A stretch of DNA of 64,000 nt. It comes from an uncultured Methanosarcinales archaeon (GTDB lineage: Archaea; Halobacteriota; Methanosarcinia; Methanotrichales; Methanotrichaceae). A program made the translations under genes and the position numbers. Location: contig CAIQHB010000004.1 of assembly GCA_903871465.1 (NCBI GenBank), positions 62,001-126,000 on the forward strand, in the 5' to 3' direction. The notes under the pieces are model-generated. The model did not search any database and was not told where the DNA came from. It saw only the letters and a list, made by a program, of their open reading frames with translations. Positions 44,023-52,856 of this stretch are shown one piece after another (the first letter of the stretch is position 1; every line of letters starts with the position of its first letter).

Positions 44023-46104
44023 CTAAACATGGATAAAGGGACTAAATATTATTGGTGATCTCAGGATAGGGATGTAAAGACTATTGTTCAAATGCTCGGG
44101 GACCGGAACTGGGCCTGCACGATGAATGGTTCGGTTTAAAAGTGGAAAAGTCATCCTTGGTTTATACGGATAGATACCGTATATCAATGGATGATCGACG
44201 TCGATGATGTCTTGATTCAAAGCCTTTATGTGAATTTTCGGCAGCAACGCTATATCACTATCCTTACTGAGCTCTATCTGATGTCCTCTATTATCCATGG
44301 CAATAATCATAGAATTTGGGTCCACCTCTCGTACCGACATCATGCCATACACCTGATCAACTTGTATCTCTGTTGGTGCGTCAGATATCTGGAAAATTCC
44401 ATCAGTAATAAACTTCCACATATCAACATATGTTCCATATATTGTTAAAATATGACTACGGCTGATTTCTTTGAAGTGTACCGCTATGGTGATTAATCTC
44501 TTGGTATCTCCTAGATCCATCTTATACCGGTATGTCTTATCATTCATTCCTGCATTTTCGATAGATGGCTGAATGACCTTGGAGTCGACGACTTTTCCAT
44601 TCTTGGTAAGTTCAATATAGGCCTTATTGCCATTTATATCGAAGGACTTGATGGTGAGCTGATAGCCCTCTTTTAGCTTTATCGTCGGCGAGACGTCGTT
44701 AGAAGTTACTGAGATCTCGGTACCGTTATCGATCAGTACTCTGCTAATCTGTCCGCTGGAAATCAGGTTCGTACTACCAGAATTGGCATACAGAAAAGGA
44801 TCGGCTTCATTAGCTTTCACCATTCCCTCTGTAACATCTGGATCGTATGCAGCCAGATACTTTTCACCCAAGAATCCTATTACGTCATAGGACCCCCACG
44901 GCTCGAACTTGAAATCCTCCTTCTTTGCACCTGTTATATATAAGATACCCCCATAACCATCCGGTTCTATTTGATCGCTTAAAGTGGCAGCTGATTTATC
45001 ACCACCGATACCTGTCAACCTGAATTCTAGAAGCTCAGTGGAGATCCCTTGATCAGGATCATAATAGAACCCTGGAAAATTCTCAAAGGTCCATTTGAAA
45101 CTATCGTGTCCAAGATCGCTATACTCCGGCCGATATTCAATATGAATTGTATCCAGAAGCTGCCTGGTCCCTTCGTCCCATGGGTAACTCGAAAGAATAC
45201 TACATTCTGTGGCATTGTTCATCTTCCAGGCAGCTGCATATATTTTCGTGTTACTTAGGACATCAGTACCCTCGCCCACTGCTCCAATATGACCATCTAT
45301 CGTCCGGTTAACAATATCTAAATCTGAACAGCCAAGCTTTTCGAGGGTTTCTTTAACAGATAAATTCACATCGAAATCCCAAGCGCGATCATATTTATTT
45401 ATCCTCATTGCAGCGTCCATGTTGTCCTGATTAGTGCCATTTAGACCATATTGAGTATAGGGAATGCCTGAGAGTGTCTCCGAATCTATTGGTCCCATTT
45501 TATTCTGGTTCAAGATATCTAGCAGATAATCATATTCAATCTTATATTGTCCCAGCATTATACTTGCTAGCTTTGCACCTCCGAGCAAGATTTTTGGCTG
45601 ATACTCTACATGGATTGTTCTTACTAGCTGCAATGTTCCTCTATCCCAGGGATAATGCGAAAAGATAGAACATTGGGTGGTATTATCCATATCCCATACG
45701 GCTGCATATATTTGGCTATTTAAAGAGGCATTGAAACCATATATCATTTTTCCATTGTGATTATCTATCACTCTATCAGCAGAACTGACTGTGTAGCCCA
45801 TCTCCTTAAGTGCTGCCATTGCCTCATTCAAAGCCAAATTTTTATCGGAAATCTGACGATATTTATATATTATTATACTTATGGTTGTCATATTCTCGAT
45901 GTTGTTGCCATCTATACCGTATTGAGTATACGAGCTGCCAGAAAGTGTTCCTGATTCTGTTGGCACCATCTCAGTCCAGTTTAGCTCCTCTATTCCCATA
46001 TCGAAACTGGCATTAAAAGGTCCCAGAGTTATGTTCTCCTGTTTTGCGCTTGAAGGTAAAATTATAAATATCAATATCAAAACCAAATATATAGATATTC
46101 TCAT
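44023..46104 (-). CDS. S-layer-domain (DUF1608) surface protein
   Basis: A 693-residue secreted protein. Signal peptide residues 1-20. Residues about 25-170 and 205-325 are two copies of a roughly 125-residue unit (GPFNASFDMG / SGSSYTQYGIDGNN and SETLSGIPYTQYGLNGTN, each ending SxYPWDxGT-IHVEY). Residues about 335-600 match the Methanosarcinales S-layer domain: FENFPGFYYDPDQG, GGILYITGA, YDVIGFLGEKYLAAY and VTSNDVSPTIKLKEGY. No C-terminal anchor helix is evident. GGAGAGG precedes the start. The gene follows the 46160-47710 gene after 55 bases, suggesting cotranscription. Confidence 0.82.
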   Translation of the reverse strand: MRISIYLVLILIFIILPSSAKQENITLGPFNASFDMGIEELNWTEMVPTESGTLSGSSYTQYGIDGNNIENMTTISIIIYKYRQISDKNLALNEAMAALKEMGYTVSSADRVIDNHNGKMIYGFNASLNSQIYAAVWDMDNTTQCSIFSHYPWDRGTLQLVRTIHVEYQPKILLGGAKLASIMLGQYKIEYDYLLDILNQNKMGPIDSETLSGIPYTQYGLNGTNQDNMDAAMRINKYDRAWDFDVNLSVKETLEKLGCSDLDIVNRTIDGHIGAVGEGTDVLSNTKIYAAAWKMNNATECSILSSYPWDEGTRQLLDTIHIEYRPEYSDLGHDSFKWTFENFPGFYYDPDQGISTELLEFRLTGIGGDKSAATLSDQIEPDGYGGILYITGAKKEDFKFEPWGSYDVIGFLGEKYLAAYDPDVTEGMVKANEADPFLYANSGSTNLISSGQISRVLIDNGTEISVTSNDVSPTIKLKEGYQLTIKSFDINGNKAYIELTKNGKVVDSKVIQPSIENAGMNDKTYRYKMDLGDTKRLITIAVHFKEISRSHILTIYGTYVDMWKFITDGIFQISDAPTEIQVDQVYGMMSVREVDPNSMIIAMDNRGHQIELSKDSDIALLPKIHIKALNQDIIDVDHPLIYGIYPYKPRMTFPLLNRTIHRAGPVPVPEHLNNSLYIPILRSPIIFSPFIHV

Positions 46105-46159
46105 GATGTATCCTCTCCTTGTTGTTATGTGAAGGTCCCCTTTCTTGAGGTCTCGATGC

Positions 46160-47710
46160 TCACCATTGGAGTGTCTGGTCAGGGTTCGGTGACATTGGAA
46201 GACGCTTACAGATAAAAGCCATGATCATGAAATCATCGCTAGATTGTGCAGTCGGCGGCGTTGATGGCTTTCTATCTGTCGTGCTGGTTGAGTTGGCGTT
46301 TTTCTTTATATCCATCCTCATAAAGTTATTAAGTTGCAGTTTGGACACTGATGGTTTAGAAGCGGCGATTTTTGTTTTATCGTCAGCATCTTTAGTCTCT
46401 GCTAGATTGACTGAATGCGCTAAGACCGATCTTTCCACACCGGCTAATGAAGAAGCAGGTGCTCCGGTCAAAAGAGGGCTCTTCATTTCTGTCAAGGTAG
46501 CGGTAGTATCAACTCCATAGCTGGCCGCATCTGCAATCATGCGCGTGTTGTATAGGGTAAATTCCTTCTTTGCACCTGCGTCTTCAGGTGATGGTGTAGC
46601 CAGGAAAAATCCGAGATTCAGCCCGCCTTTTACCTTGAGAGTCTCGATAGCTTTGCTATTTTTCTGTGAATCGGGCTTTAATTTGATCTCCAAATTACGC
46701 ACAAAGACAAGGGCAGCTACGTAGGCAGGATAGAGTCCAGAAGGGGGAATTTGCCCGTCGGAGAGCTTCTTAGAGTTGTCGTAAAACTTCCAGAATCGGG
46801 CTTTAAATATGTCAGTAGATAGCCAGGGCCTTGTAACTACCAATGAGTTGTATTCGAAGGATAGAGATTCGATATCAAGGTCAATACCATCTGGAGCTAA
46901 CCTCTCCCTTAATTCCGCAGGTGCTTGCAGGATAAGATTGTTTGCCTCACTCTCATTCAAGGCAAAATCTTGCCATGAGCCGCTCTCAAAAGCATTGGTC
47001 GGAGCGAATCCGGAAGGCATGCATACCCTGCCGCTCTTGGCAGAAGTTTTGAAGTCGACAGGCATAAATAGATTCATCCATTTATTCCATGTCAGCTCGG
47101 GCGATTTGCCTCCTACCGCTTCTAAAATTCGCAAAGCTTCCTCTACCAGGTCCTTATAACCATCGGTAACCCAGAGCTTATTTATCTCTTCCAATTTAGC
47201 ACTGAGAGCAGGTTCGACAATCTCATCCCATTTCTTCTTTGCCTTGGGATCATTGGAATTATCGGCTATGCTTTTCTGCTGGTTATAGTCCTGCCATGCC
47301 ATTATCAAATTATCCCTGTATGACCTATATGTTTTTACTGCCTTTGAGTCATCTTGGGAGCCATCAGCCTTAATATCATGCAAGAATTGAAACGCCTTCT
47401 GATAATCGGATTCTTCCTGGGGCGTTCGGATGGTGGTGGCCAGTTTTACTTCCTTCAAATCTTCATAAATTTCCCACAGATATCTGCCATCTGGATTCCA
47501 GATTGAACCGGTAGGTATAGAATTCACATATTGGGCATAATCCCAAATCGCCTCGTCGGAGAGATCACCATTTGCTATGGAGTTCAGCTGGTTCTTCGTA
47601 AAGGATATTGGCGTAAGAGAGAAGCTGAGGAATGTGTCGTCCTTCTCAGGACTAAAGACTCTTCTGGCTTTCTCCATGATTGCCACAGCGATTTTTGAAT
47701 CTAATGACAT
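46160..47710 (-). CDS. Unknown protein, paralogue of the His-octad protein
   Basis: A 516-residue soluble protein with AAGGTGA before the ATG at 47710. No signal peptide or membrane helix. It shares segments in order with the protein at 48552-50654: FLSFSLTPISF with FISWCLPGIPF; LVVTRPWLSTDIF with VLISRPWFYPEFF (RPW at about 294); PPSGLYPAYVAALVFVRNLE with PEPNGTFIAYPTAALFVRNV; and at the C-terminus MAFICKRLPMSPNPD with VGFICQFFGKAPNPD. Residues about 85-200 are helical. It lacks the octapeptide arrays but has a Ser/Thr/Pro-rich stretch near 480. It is divergent from its paralogue and upstream of the S-layer-domain gene. No known family recognised. Confidence 0.7.
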   Translation of the reverse strand: MSLDSKIAVAIMEKARRVFSPEKDDTFLSFSLTPISFTKNQLNSIANGDLSDEAIWDYAQYVNSIPTGSIWNPDGRYLWEIYEDLKEVKLATTIRTPQEESDYQKAFQFLHDIKADGSQDDSKAVKTYRSYRDNLIMAWQDYNQQKSIADNSNDPKAKKKWDEIVEPALSAKLEEINKLWVTDGYKDLVEEALRILEAVGGKSPELTWNKWMNLFMPVDFKTSAKSGRVCMPSGFAPTNAFESGSWQDFALNESEANNLILQAPAELRERLAPDGIDLDIESLSFEYNSLVVTRPWLSTDIFKARFWKFYDNSKKLSDGQIPPSGLYPAYVAALVFVRNLEIKLKPDSQKNSKAIETLKVKGGLNLGFFLATPSPEDAGAKKEFTLYNTRMIADAASYGVDTTATLTEMKSPLLTGAPASSLAGVERSVLAHSVNLAETKDADDKTKIAASKPSVSKLQLNNFMRMDIKKNANSTSTTDRKPSTPPTAQSSDDFMIMAFICKRLPMSPNPDQTLQW

Positions 47711-48551
47711 TGCAGTCACCTTTGATGAACATCCTTATCTATTAACACCAAAATAGAAAAGGGAGCTTTTTGCCTATTGAATAATTCATAAAAAAGATCT
47801 ATTCGCATGCTAAGCACCCTGATTTTACCGCTTTAGCATTCTCTGCTCCGGTTTCACAAATCCTGGCATTATCCAATGGCATTTTCTTTGTTCACTTCAA
47901 CAAAGTATTCGTTAGTTATCTTTCTACCGTTGCTTTTTTTTGCATTGATTTAGATCAATCATTTAGTACCTACATTATAGCCGGATCATATATTTAATTT
48001 TTATGGTTGAAACTAATATATATCTTAAGACATGTTTTTATAGATGAATATAATATTAAATTTTTAGACCTTCGTGTATTATATGTTTGTACCACTTATT
48101 CTAAATGCAATATCCTGCAGCTTGCTGAGCATATGGGTCTCAGCCATCCATAGATATTGTATCTCTCAAATTTTATATTTATAAATTCTGTTTAGCTATC
48201 CCTGTACTTCAAGTTCAAAGTGAGTTCATTGTCTTCTCCATTGGCATCTTCGATAATCAATAAATATAGGTATTGATTAACAATTTTTTAAAATAAATAA
48301 ATTATAAATTATTTGAATGTTTGACGCATAGTCGCATACTTATCCATGACATATACAGCAAAAGTATATATAGCAAAGAGTGTGAAGATTTAAAGATATT
48401 TAGAGGGGCTCTGGAATCCATAGCTAAGCTGTGCAAACCTAGTGGATAATTGGACTGAAAGTCCAACTATTCTTAGGGATCAATAGCTAAAAGGAATCTA
48501 ATAACAAATAGAAGAGATGTGTACCAGAGAGACAAGTGGAGGAACATAATT
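47711..48551. promoter_or_regulatory. A+T-rich divergent promoter region with structured leader
   Basis: An 841-base gap between the two paralogous genes. It is very A+T-rich in the centre. A TATA-like TATATATAG at about 48365-48373 would start a transcript near 48395 and leave a leader of about 155 bases before the ATG at 48552. No open frame with a ribosome site was found in between. Confidence 0.5.
48438..48477 (+). promoter_or_regulatory. Leader hairpin upstream of the His-octad gene
   Basis: A 40-base nested hairpin: CCTA...TAGG at the base, GGATA/TATTC in the middle and a perfect TTGGACT-GAA-AGTCCAA at the top. It sits between the predicted transcription start and the ribosome site (GGAGGAAC). 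It could control message stability or translation, or bind a protein. Confidence 0.45.
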
Positions 48552-50654
48552 ATGGTGGAGTTGAACTTAAACATTGTAGGTGATTATCTAATTGGTCAGA
48601 TTAGAGAGATCATGATCGGAGGAGACCAAACTGTCCCTGTAGATCACAATAAATTTATCTCTTGGTGCTTGCCTGGAATTCCATTCTCTGAAGGCGATTT
48701 TGATTTTGCAGCGATGGGCCTAGGTACAACCACTGATGCAGAAGAGTATAAAGCTCAGCTTCAACATGCATATAATTTTGCTCAAGCAGTAGACTTTATC
48801 CCAGATATAACACAAGTATATGATAGTAATAAACAGGAGCAGGTATACAGCAGTTCTCAGGCACGGCTAAGCGAAATGTATAAGCAGATCCTCAATCTTT
48901 CCAAGGTTGTCAACAGAGAGATCTCAGATGAGGATAAGAAGACGATCGAGGAGTACCGTGCCTACCTTACGACAACTACAAAAGTGAAAAACCTCACTAC
49001 AAAGGAGGAAACAGAGGTTACAATCGATGGTCCTGTTATGCAAGCATATAACGATAAGATGCTCGCATTTATTGATGCATGTATAGAGTACAACTCCAAA
49101 CGCGCTGCCGCACAGAGCGCTCCACCGGGGCCAGAGGGAATGCCTGCTATAGCCGATTTTTCTAATAATGAACCGCTATATCGTATCAAAATTCGTGCTG
49201 CTAAGGATGCTTGGGCCAGAAGCGGCTACATGAATGAGGTTGACCAGATGCATGCCTTCATCGATCAGGTAACAAGAAGGAATATGATGCTATGGAAAAG
49301 GATGCTCATTGACAATCTAGAAAAAGCACAACAAGCGGCTTTGGGTGCAGGACTAGATTTCTACTATACATCGCCCATTCCAGGAGGCTTTGCAAAGAGC
49401 ACTGGGTGGTTGACAAAGACTTTTAAACGTTCTCACTTTGAATCACAAGCCGCTTTGTCATCTGAATACGCTGATGGGTCAAGCGGTAGTTCCGGTCATA
49501 GTTCACAAAATGAAGCGGCCAGTAGTGCACACCACGAAGCCGCCAGCAATGCACACAATGAAGCTGCCAGCAGTGCGCACCACGAAGCTGCCAGCAATGC
49601 ACATAATGATGCAGGCAGTAGTTCAAGCAGCAAAAAAGCAAGCGTGGGTGGCAGTTACGGTCTTTTTTCTGGCAGCGCCAGTTACGGCTCCAGCAATAGT
49701 TCGGCCCACAGTTCAGCCGACAATTCATCCCACAGTTCAGCCGACAATTCATCCCACAGTTCAGCCGACAATTCAGCCCACAGTTCAGCCGACAATTCAG
49801 CCCATAGCTCGGCCGGTAGTTCCGGCGAGAACTCCTATAAGAGCAATCTTTCGGAAAACAGTATTATGTCGGGCGATTCAAAGATCTCGGACATTGAAGT
49901 CTCATTTGAAATCACGCAGGTTTTAATCTCGCGTCCTTGGTTCTATCCTGAGTTCTTCATGAATCGAGGGTGGACTCTTAGAAAGGGCGACGGATGGGAA
50001 CTCGATATGCCATCAGATGGCAATATACCTGAACCCAATGGCACCTTTATTGCCTATCCAACGGCAGCCTTGTTTGTCAGAAATGTGACAATAAAATCGA
50101 AAGAGATAGCTAGTGCCTATAAAGCGTATAAAGAGAGAAAGGCAAGCCTCTCGATCGGTAGCCAAAGCAGCAGCGCTCATAGTAATGAAAGTGGCAGCGC
50201 TCATAGTAGTGAAAGTGGCAGCGCCCATAGTAGTGAAAGCGGCAGCGCCCATAGTGGTGAAAGCGGCAGCGCCCAAAGCAGCGAAAGCGATCGTTCTAGC
50301 AGAGGCGGCAAAGTTGGAGCGAACTATGGAATTGGGTGCTTTTCCATAGGGGGCGGCTATAGTAGCAGTAGCAGCAACGAACACAGCAGCGGTTCCAGTG
50401 ATGCTCATAACAGCGGTTCCAGTGATGCTCATAACAGCGGTTCCAGTAATGCTCATGGCTCCGGTCATAGCGAAGACCACAGCAGCAATCTCAGCAGCGC
50501 TGGGCGTGAAAGTCTACAAGGCGCGCAATGGGAATCAACCGTGAATGGAGATACTATCACAATACCTGGCATGCAAATAGTTGGATTTATATGCCAATTC
50601 TTTGGCAAAGCACCGAATCCAGATCCGGAGCTAAAAGACACCGACTTCAGTTGA
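48552..50654 (+). CDS. Unknown protein with four His-octapeptide arrays
   Basis: A 700-residue protein, ATG at 48552 after GGAGGAAC. Residues 1-300 are a helical/globular domain without signal peptide. Then come array 1 (about 318-355, AASSAHHE/AASNAHNE), a core strand KASVGGSYGLFSGSASYG (362-378), array 2 (383-421, SSADNSSH), the conserved RPW segment (461-463) and FVRN (508-511). Array 3 (540-580, SGSAHSSE), a second core strand GGKVGANYGIGCFSIGG (585-601), array 4 (608-645, SGSSDAHN) and a conserved C-terminus (GFICQFFGKAPNPD) follow. Each array has an eight-residue (24-base) period and each unit holds a His. The arrays are inserted around a fold shared with the divergent neighbour. Function unknown; metal binding or phase-separating behaviour is possible (inference). 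Confidence 0.72.
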   Translation: MVELNLNIVGDYLIGQIREIMIGGDQTVPVDHNKFISWCLPGIPFSEGDFDFAAMGLGTTTDAEEYKAQLQHAYNFAQAVDFIPDITQVYDSNKQEQVYSSSQARLSEMYKQILNLSKVVNREISDEDKKTIEEYRAYLTTTTKVKNLTTKEETEVTIDGPVMQAYNDKMLAFIDACIEYNSKRAAAQSAPPGPEGMPAIADFSNNEPLYRIKIRAAKDAWARSGYMNEVDQMHAFIDQVTRRNMMLWKRMLIDNLEKAQQAALGAGLDFYYTSPIPGGFAKSTGWLTKTFKRSHFESQAALSSEYADGSSGSSGHSSQNEAASSAHHEAASNAHNEAASSAHHEAASNAHNDAGSSSSSKKASVGGSYGLFSGSASYGSSNSSAHSSADNSSHSSADNSSHSSADNSAHSSADNSAHSSAGSSGENSYKSNLSENSIMSGDSKISDIEVSFEITQVLISRPWFYPEFFMNRGWTLRKGDGWELDMPSDGNIPEPNGTFIAYPTAALFVRNVTIKSKEIASAYKAYKERKASLSIGSQSSSAHSNESGSAHSSESGSAHSSESGSAHSGESGSAQSSESDRSSRGGKVGANYGIGCFSIGGGYSSSSSNEHSSGSSDAHNSGSSDAHNSGSSNAHGSGHSEDHSSNLSSAGRESLQGAQWESTVNGDTITIPGMQIVGFICQFFGKAPNPDPELKDTDFS
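49503..49616 (+). repeat. 24-bp coding repeat, array 1
   Basis: Four tandem 24-base units encoding alternating AASSAHHE and AASNAHNE octapeptides. Units differ mostly at third positions. Confidence 0.85.
49698..49814 (+). repeat. 24-bp coding repeat, array 2
   Basis: Four to five units of CACAGTTCAGCCGACAATTC plus four bases, encoding HSSADNSS/HSSADNSA. The units are nearly identical, indicating recent expansion. Confidence 0.88.
50169..50291 (+). repeat. 24-bp coding repeat, array 3
   Basis: Five units beginning AGCGCTCATAGTAGTGAAAG, encoding SAHSSESG with point variation; the last unit (SAQSSESD) has lost the His. Confidence 0.87.
50373..50486 (+). repeat. 24-bp coding repeat, array 4
   Basis: Three clear units of AGCGGTTCCAGTGATGCTCA plus four bases, encoding SGSSDAHN, flanked by degenerate units with His (NEHSSGSS, GHSEDHSS). 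Confidence 0.85.
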
Positions 50655-51023
50655 GACCCAGATTCATGAGTCGATAGTCAGAAGCAATGGCTGGATTCAA
50701 ATGGATTCAACAATTTTAATCTAGCGTAATAAATTGTTCGCAGGGATGGGAGGGGCGTCTGCTAACCTTTCCTCTCCGTACTTTTCTGATGAGTGTTTAT
50801 CGGAGAACGCAAGATGCGAGAAATCTGGCATAACTTTTGAGTTATCTTTTTCACGAAGCTATCTCAACTTATCGAAGTACAATTGCATACATAGGTCACA
50901 TTCCTACGAAAACGAGATTATTCACTGCACATGTTCTATTGCGATCTTAAAAAATGCGAAAAGTATGATAATTAGCCAGATAATAATTTGGAACTTGAGA
51001 GTCTTATTAATATTAAGTTTATC
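50655..51023. other. Intergenic, nothing recognised
   Basis: 369 bases between the His-octad gene and the small genes to its right. One open frame at 50734-51033 has no ribosome site and an unlikely composition. No repeat or structure stood out. Confidence 0.4.
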
Positions 51024-51197
51024 TCACGGATGAATCCCTCTCTTAAGATCCAGTCTAGCTGGGCCCAATACCACGATGAGTGCCGATATTATCAATAAAA
51101 TCAAGATAAAGTTGAAACCACGATGCAAGAACCAGCCAGAAGCTGTTACTGCAATTGCAAAAAGCAAGATAACAACGGCCAATATTACGATTATCAT
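51024..51197 (-). CDS. Small two-span membrane protein (57 aa)
   Basis: A 57-residue protein with ATG at 51197 after AAGGAT. Two hydrophobic segments (IVILAVVILLFAIAVTASGWF and FNFILILLIISALIVVL) are separated by a short LHRGFN turn and followed by a basic tail (RLDLKRGIHP). No family recognised. Clean two-helix pattern and codon use support it as real. Confidence 0.55.
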   Translation of the reverse strand: MIIVILAVVILLFAIAVTASGWFLHRGFNFILILLIISALIVVLGPARLDLKRGIHP

Positions 51198-51268
51198 TTA
51201 GGAAATCCTTTATTTCATCTTGACACAAAAGAACTGAAGCGAATCAATAACGAATAGTAGGGTCTAGA

Positions 51269-51421
51269 TTACACCATTTTGATCCATCCGATCTTCTCCC
51301 AATGATCTAATTGATGCTTTTGGAAGCTCTTTGTACTATATAGATTACCTTTGATGATTGGCTTCGGGTCACTTACATCACCGTACTTGAAGTCGATTAA
51401 TGCTTCGAATTTATCTGACAT
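51269..51421 (-). CDS. Small hypothetical protein (50 aa)
   Basis: A 50-residue frame starting ATG at 51421 with GAAGG upstream. The product (MSDKFEALIDFKYGDVSD, then KGNLYSTKSFQKHQLDHWEKIGWIKM) is globular-looking and acidic at the start, basic at the end. It lies 71 bases upstream of the two-span membrane protein on the same strand. No family recognised. Confidence 0.5.
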   Translation of the reverse strand: MSDKFEALIDFKYGDVSDPKPIIKGNLYSTKSFQKHQLDHWEKIGWIKMV

Positions 51422-51799
51422 TTTTTGGCCTTCTTTACTGCGTAGTTTAGGTCCTTCTATAGGCTAACCTATTAATTTTTTGGTTATGCTTTTTTCTTTA
51501 AAAGGCTTTTGGTATGCATTTAATTTTGAAGATTCATGAAAATTTTTTGAACACCATTACTTATAGACTTCCTGACATTGAAGTGAAGCTCGACCGATGC
51601 TAGATTCATTAGGTTATTCGCCAAAACAGAAAGGATGTATCTACAAAAGAGATTGTATTAGACAAGAAGATATCGCAGAAATGAGTGCAAAAGATCTGGA
51701 AAAAGCTATGCAGATGACGAACAAGATCCAGCAATCGGCGAGAATATGGGCAGCTCCAGGAAGCTCTTTGGTTATGACAAGAGGAACTTAAAAAAAGCT
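51422..51799. other. Intergenic, nothing certain
   Basis: 378 bases without a convincing gene. A rightward open frame at 51597-51791 has a plausible helical middle but no ribosome site and runs into the nitroreductase 3' end. Confidence 0.4.
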
Positions 51800-52567
51800 T
51801 CAGGGCTTTCTTCCCACAGGCAATACCCCGATAGGCACCTCTCCAGAAGACAATCTGAGGAGTTCTTCGGTTCTATTTGCGCTAAACCCTGCCGTATAAG
51901 TAGATGCCAGGTCCAGGGAGACGACTTCTAGAAGCAGATTTTCGGCTGCCGCTCCCGCATCGATATACACCCATTGGCTCGGATCCTGCCTGGGCATCTG
52001 ATTTCCCGATGTCCGGTTACTTCCAGAGGTCCTATTACCCGGCCGAAGCCCGGGCATCTGGTTCATACTGCTAATGTTTCCTGTAATCACAAAGATCGCA
52101 GGCACAGTCTTTATCCAGGCCTCAAAACCGGAGGTTGCATTGTAGTATTCATCCACATTGCCCTCTGCCATGATGGTCAGGTTATGACCCTGGGGCGAGT
52201 AGTGGTAGACGCCTGTTGGTAAGCCGGTGACATTATCGGCCAGGAGATAGACCTGCAAGGGATACTTTGCCATGGCCGAAGGCGCTGTTCGATGGCCTTT
52301 GTCATCAGTCACGCCCTGGGCAGCCCAGAGAAGCTGGGAGACCTCATTCAGTGTCAGGCCGTCTTTCCCGAAGCTGCGGATGGAGCGTCTTTCTTGCAGC
52401 GTCTTCTCGACGGTCATGCCGCCATCAGTGCGAGGCTCCGGAAGTTTGATGGCTTTGGGGGCGTCGGCCTTTGTGGTGCTGTTATTTTCAGAAGCCGCCA
52501 TCACGACCGTCGCCAATAGAGCCAAACCAACTAATGCTATGATTCCTAATTTATTCAATGTCGTCAC
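51800..52567 (-). CDS. Exported SagB-type nitroreductase-fold protein
   Basis: A 255-residue protein with a signal peptide (residues 1-25, VGLALLATVVMAASE) and an FMN-dependent nitroreductase/SagB domain. Recognisable parts are LQERRSIRSFGKDGLTLNEVSQLLWAAQGV, HRTAPSAMAKYPLQVYLL, GVYHYSPQGHNL and the C-terminal GAAAENLLLEVVSLDL ... GEVPIGVLPVG. Export of an FMN enzyme is unusual. Substrate unknown. Confidence 0.83.
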   Translation of the reverse strand: MTTLNKLGIIALVGLALLATVVMAASENNSTTKADAPKAIKLPEPRTDGGMTVEKTLQERRSIRSFGKDGLTLNEVSQLLWAAQGVTDDKGHRTAPSAMAKYPLQVYLLADNVTGLPTGVYHYSPQGHNLTIMAEGNVDEYYNATSGFEAWIKTVPAIFVITGNISSMNQMPGLRPGNRTSGSNRTSGNQMPRQDPSQWVYIDAGAAAENLLLEVVSLDLASTYTAGFSANRTEELLRLSSGEVPIGVLPVGRKP

Positions 52568-52856
52568 CTACATTTGATGTGCTTCATTTTCAGATAATGC
52601 CGGATCGGAAATAAGGCTTGCTGGACAAGAGCAAGAGACGGGCAGCTCTAGATTCTCGTTAAGCCAGAAGATTGGGGTCAAACAGATGCCAGACGATGCT
52701 TTCTACAGGCAGAAAATGCTGATCCGAAGGACTATCCTGCATTTAATATTATTTACCAGTAAGATTTGCCAGCTCAAACTATCATATGCCAATTAGTGTC
52801 GTTTCTAATGATCATTGCTCCATGCAGATTATAATATGAGTTCAAATTATTTTATA

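Noticed and set aside
49698-49814. CRISPR-like regular direct repeats with 24-base period
   Set aside because: The repeats are contiguous without spacers and are in frame as octapeptides inside a long open gene.
50734-51033. 99-codon rightward frame after the His-octad gene
   Set aside because: No ribosome site, unusual Cys/Ser/Ile composition and partial overlap with the better supported small membrane gene on the other strand.
51597-51791. 64-codon rightward frame
   Set aside because: No ribosome site and its end is antisense-adjacent to the nitroreductase gene; kept only as a remark.
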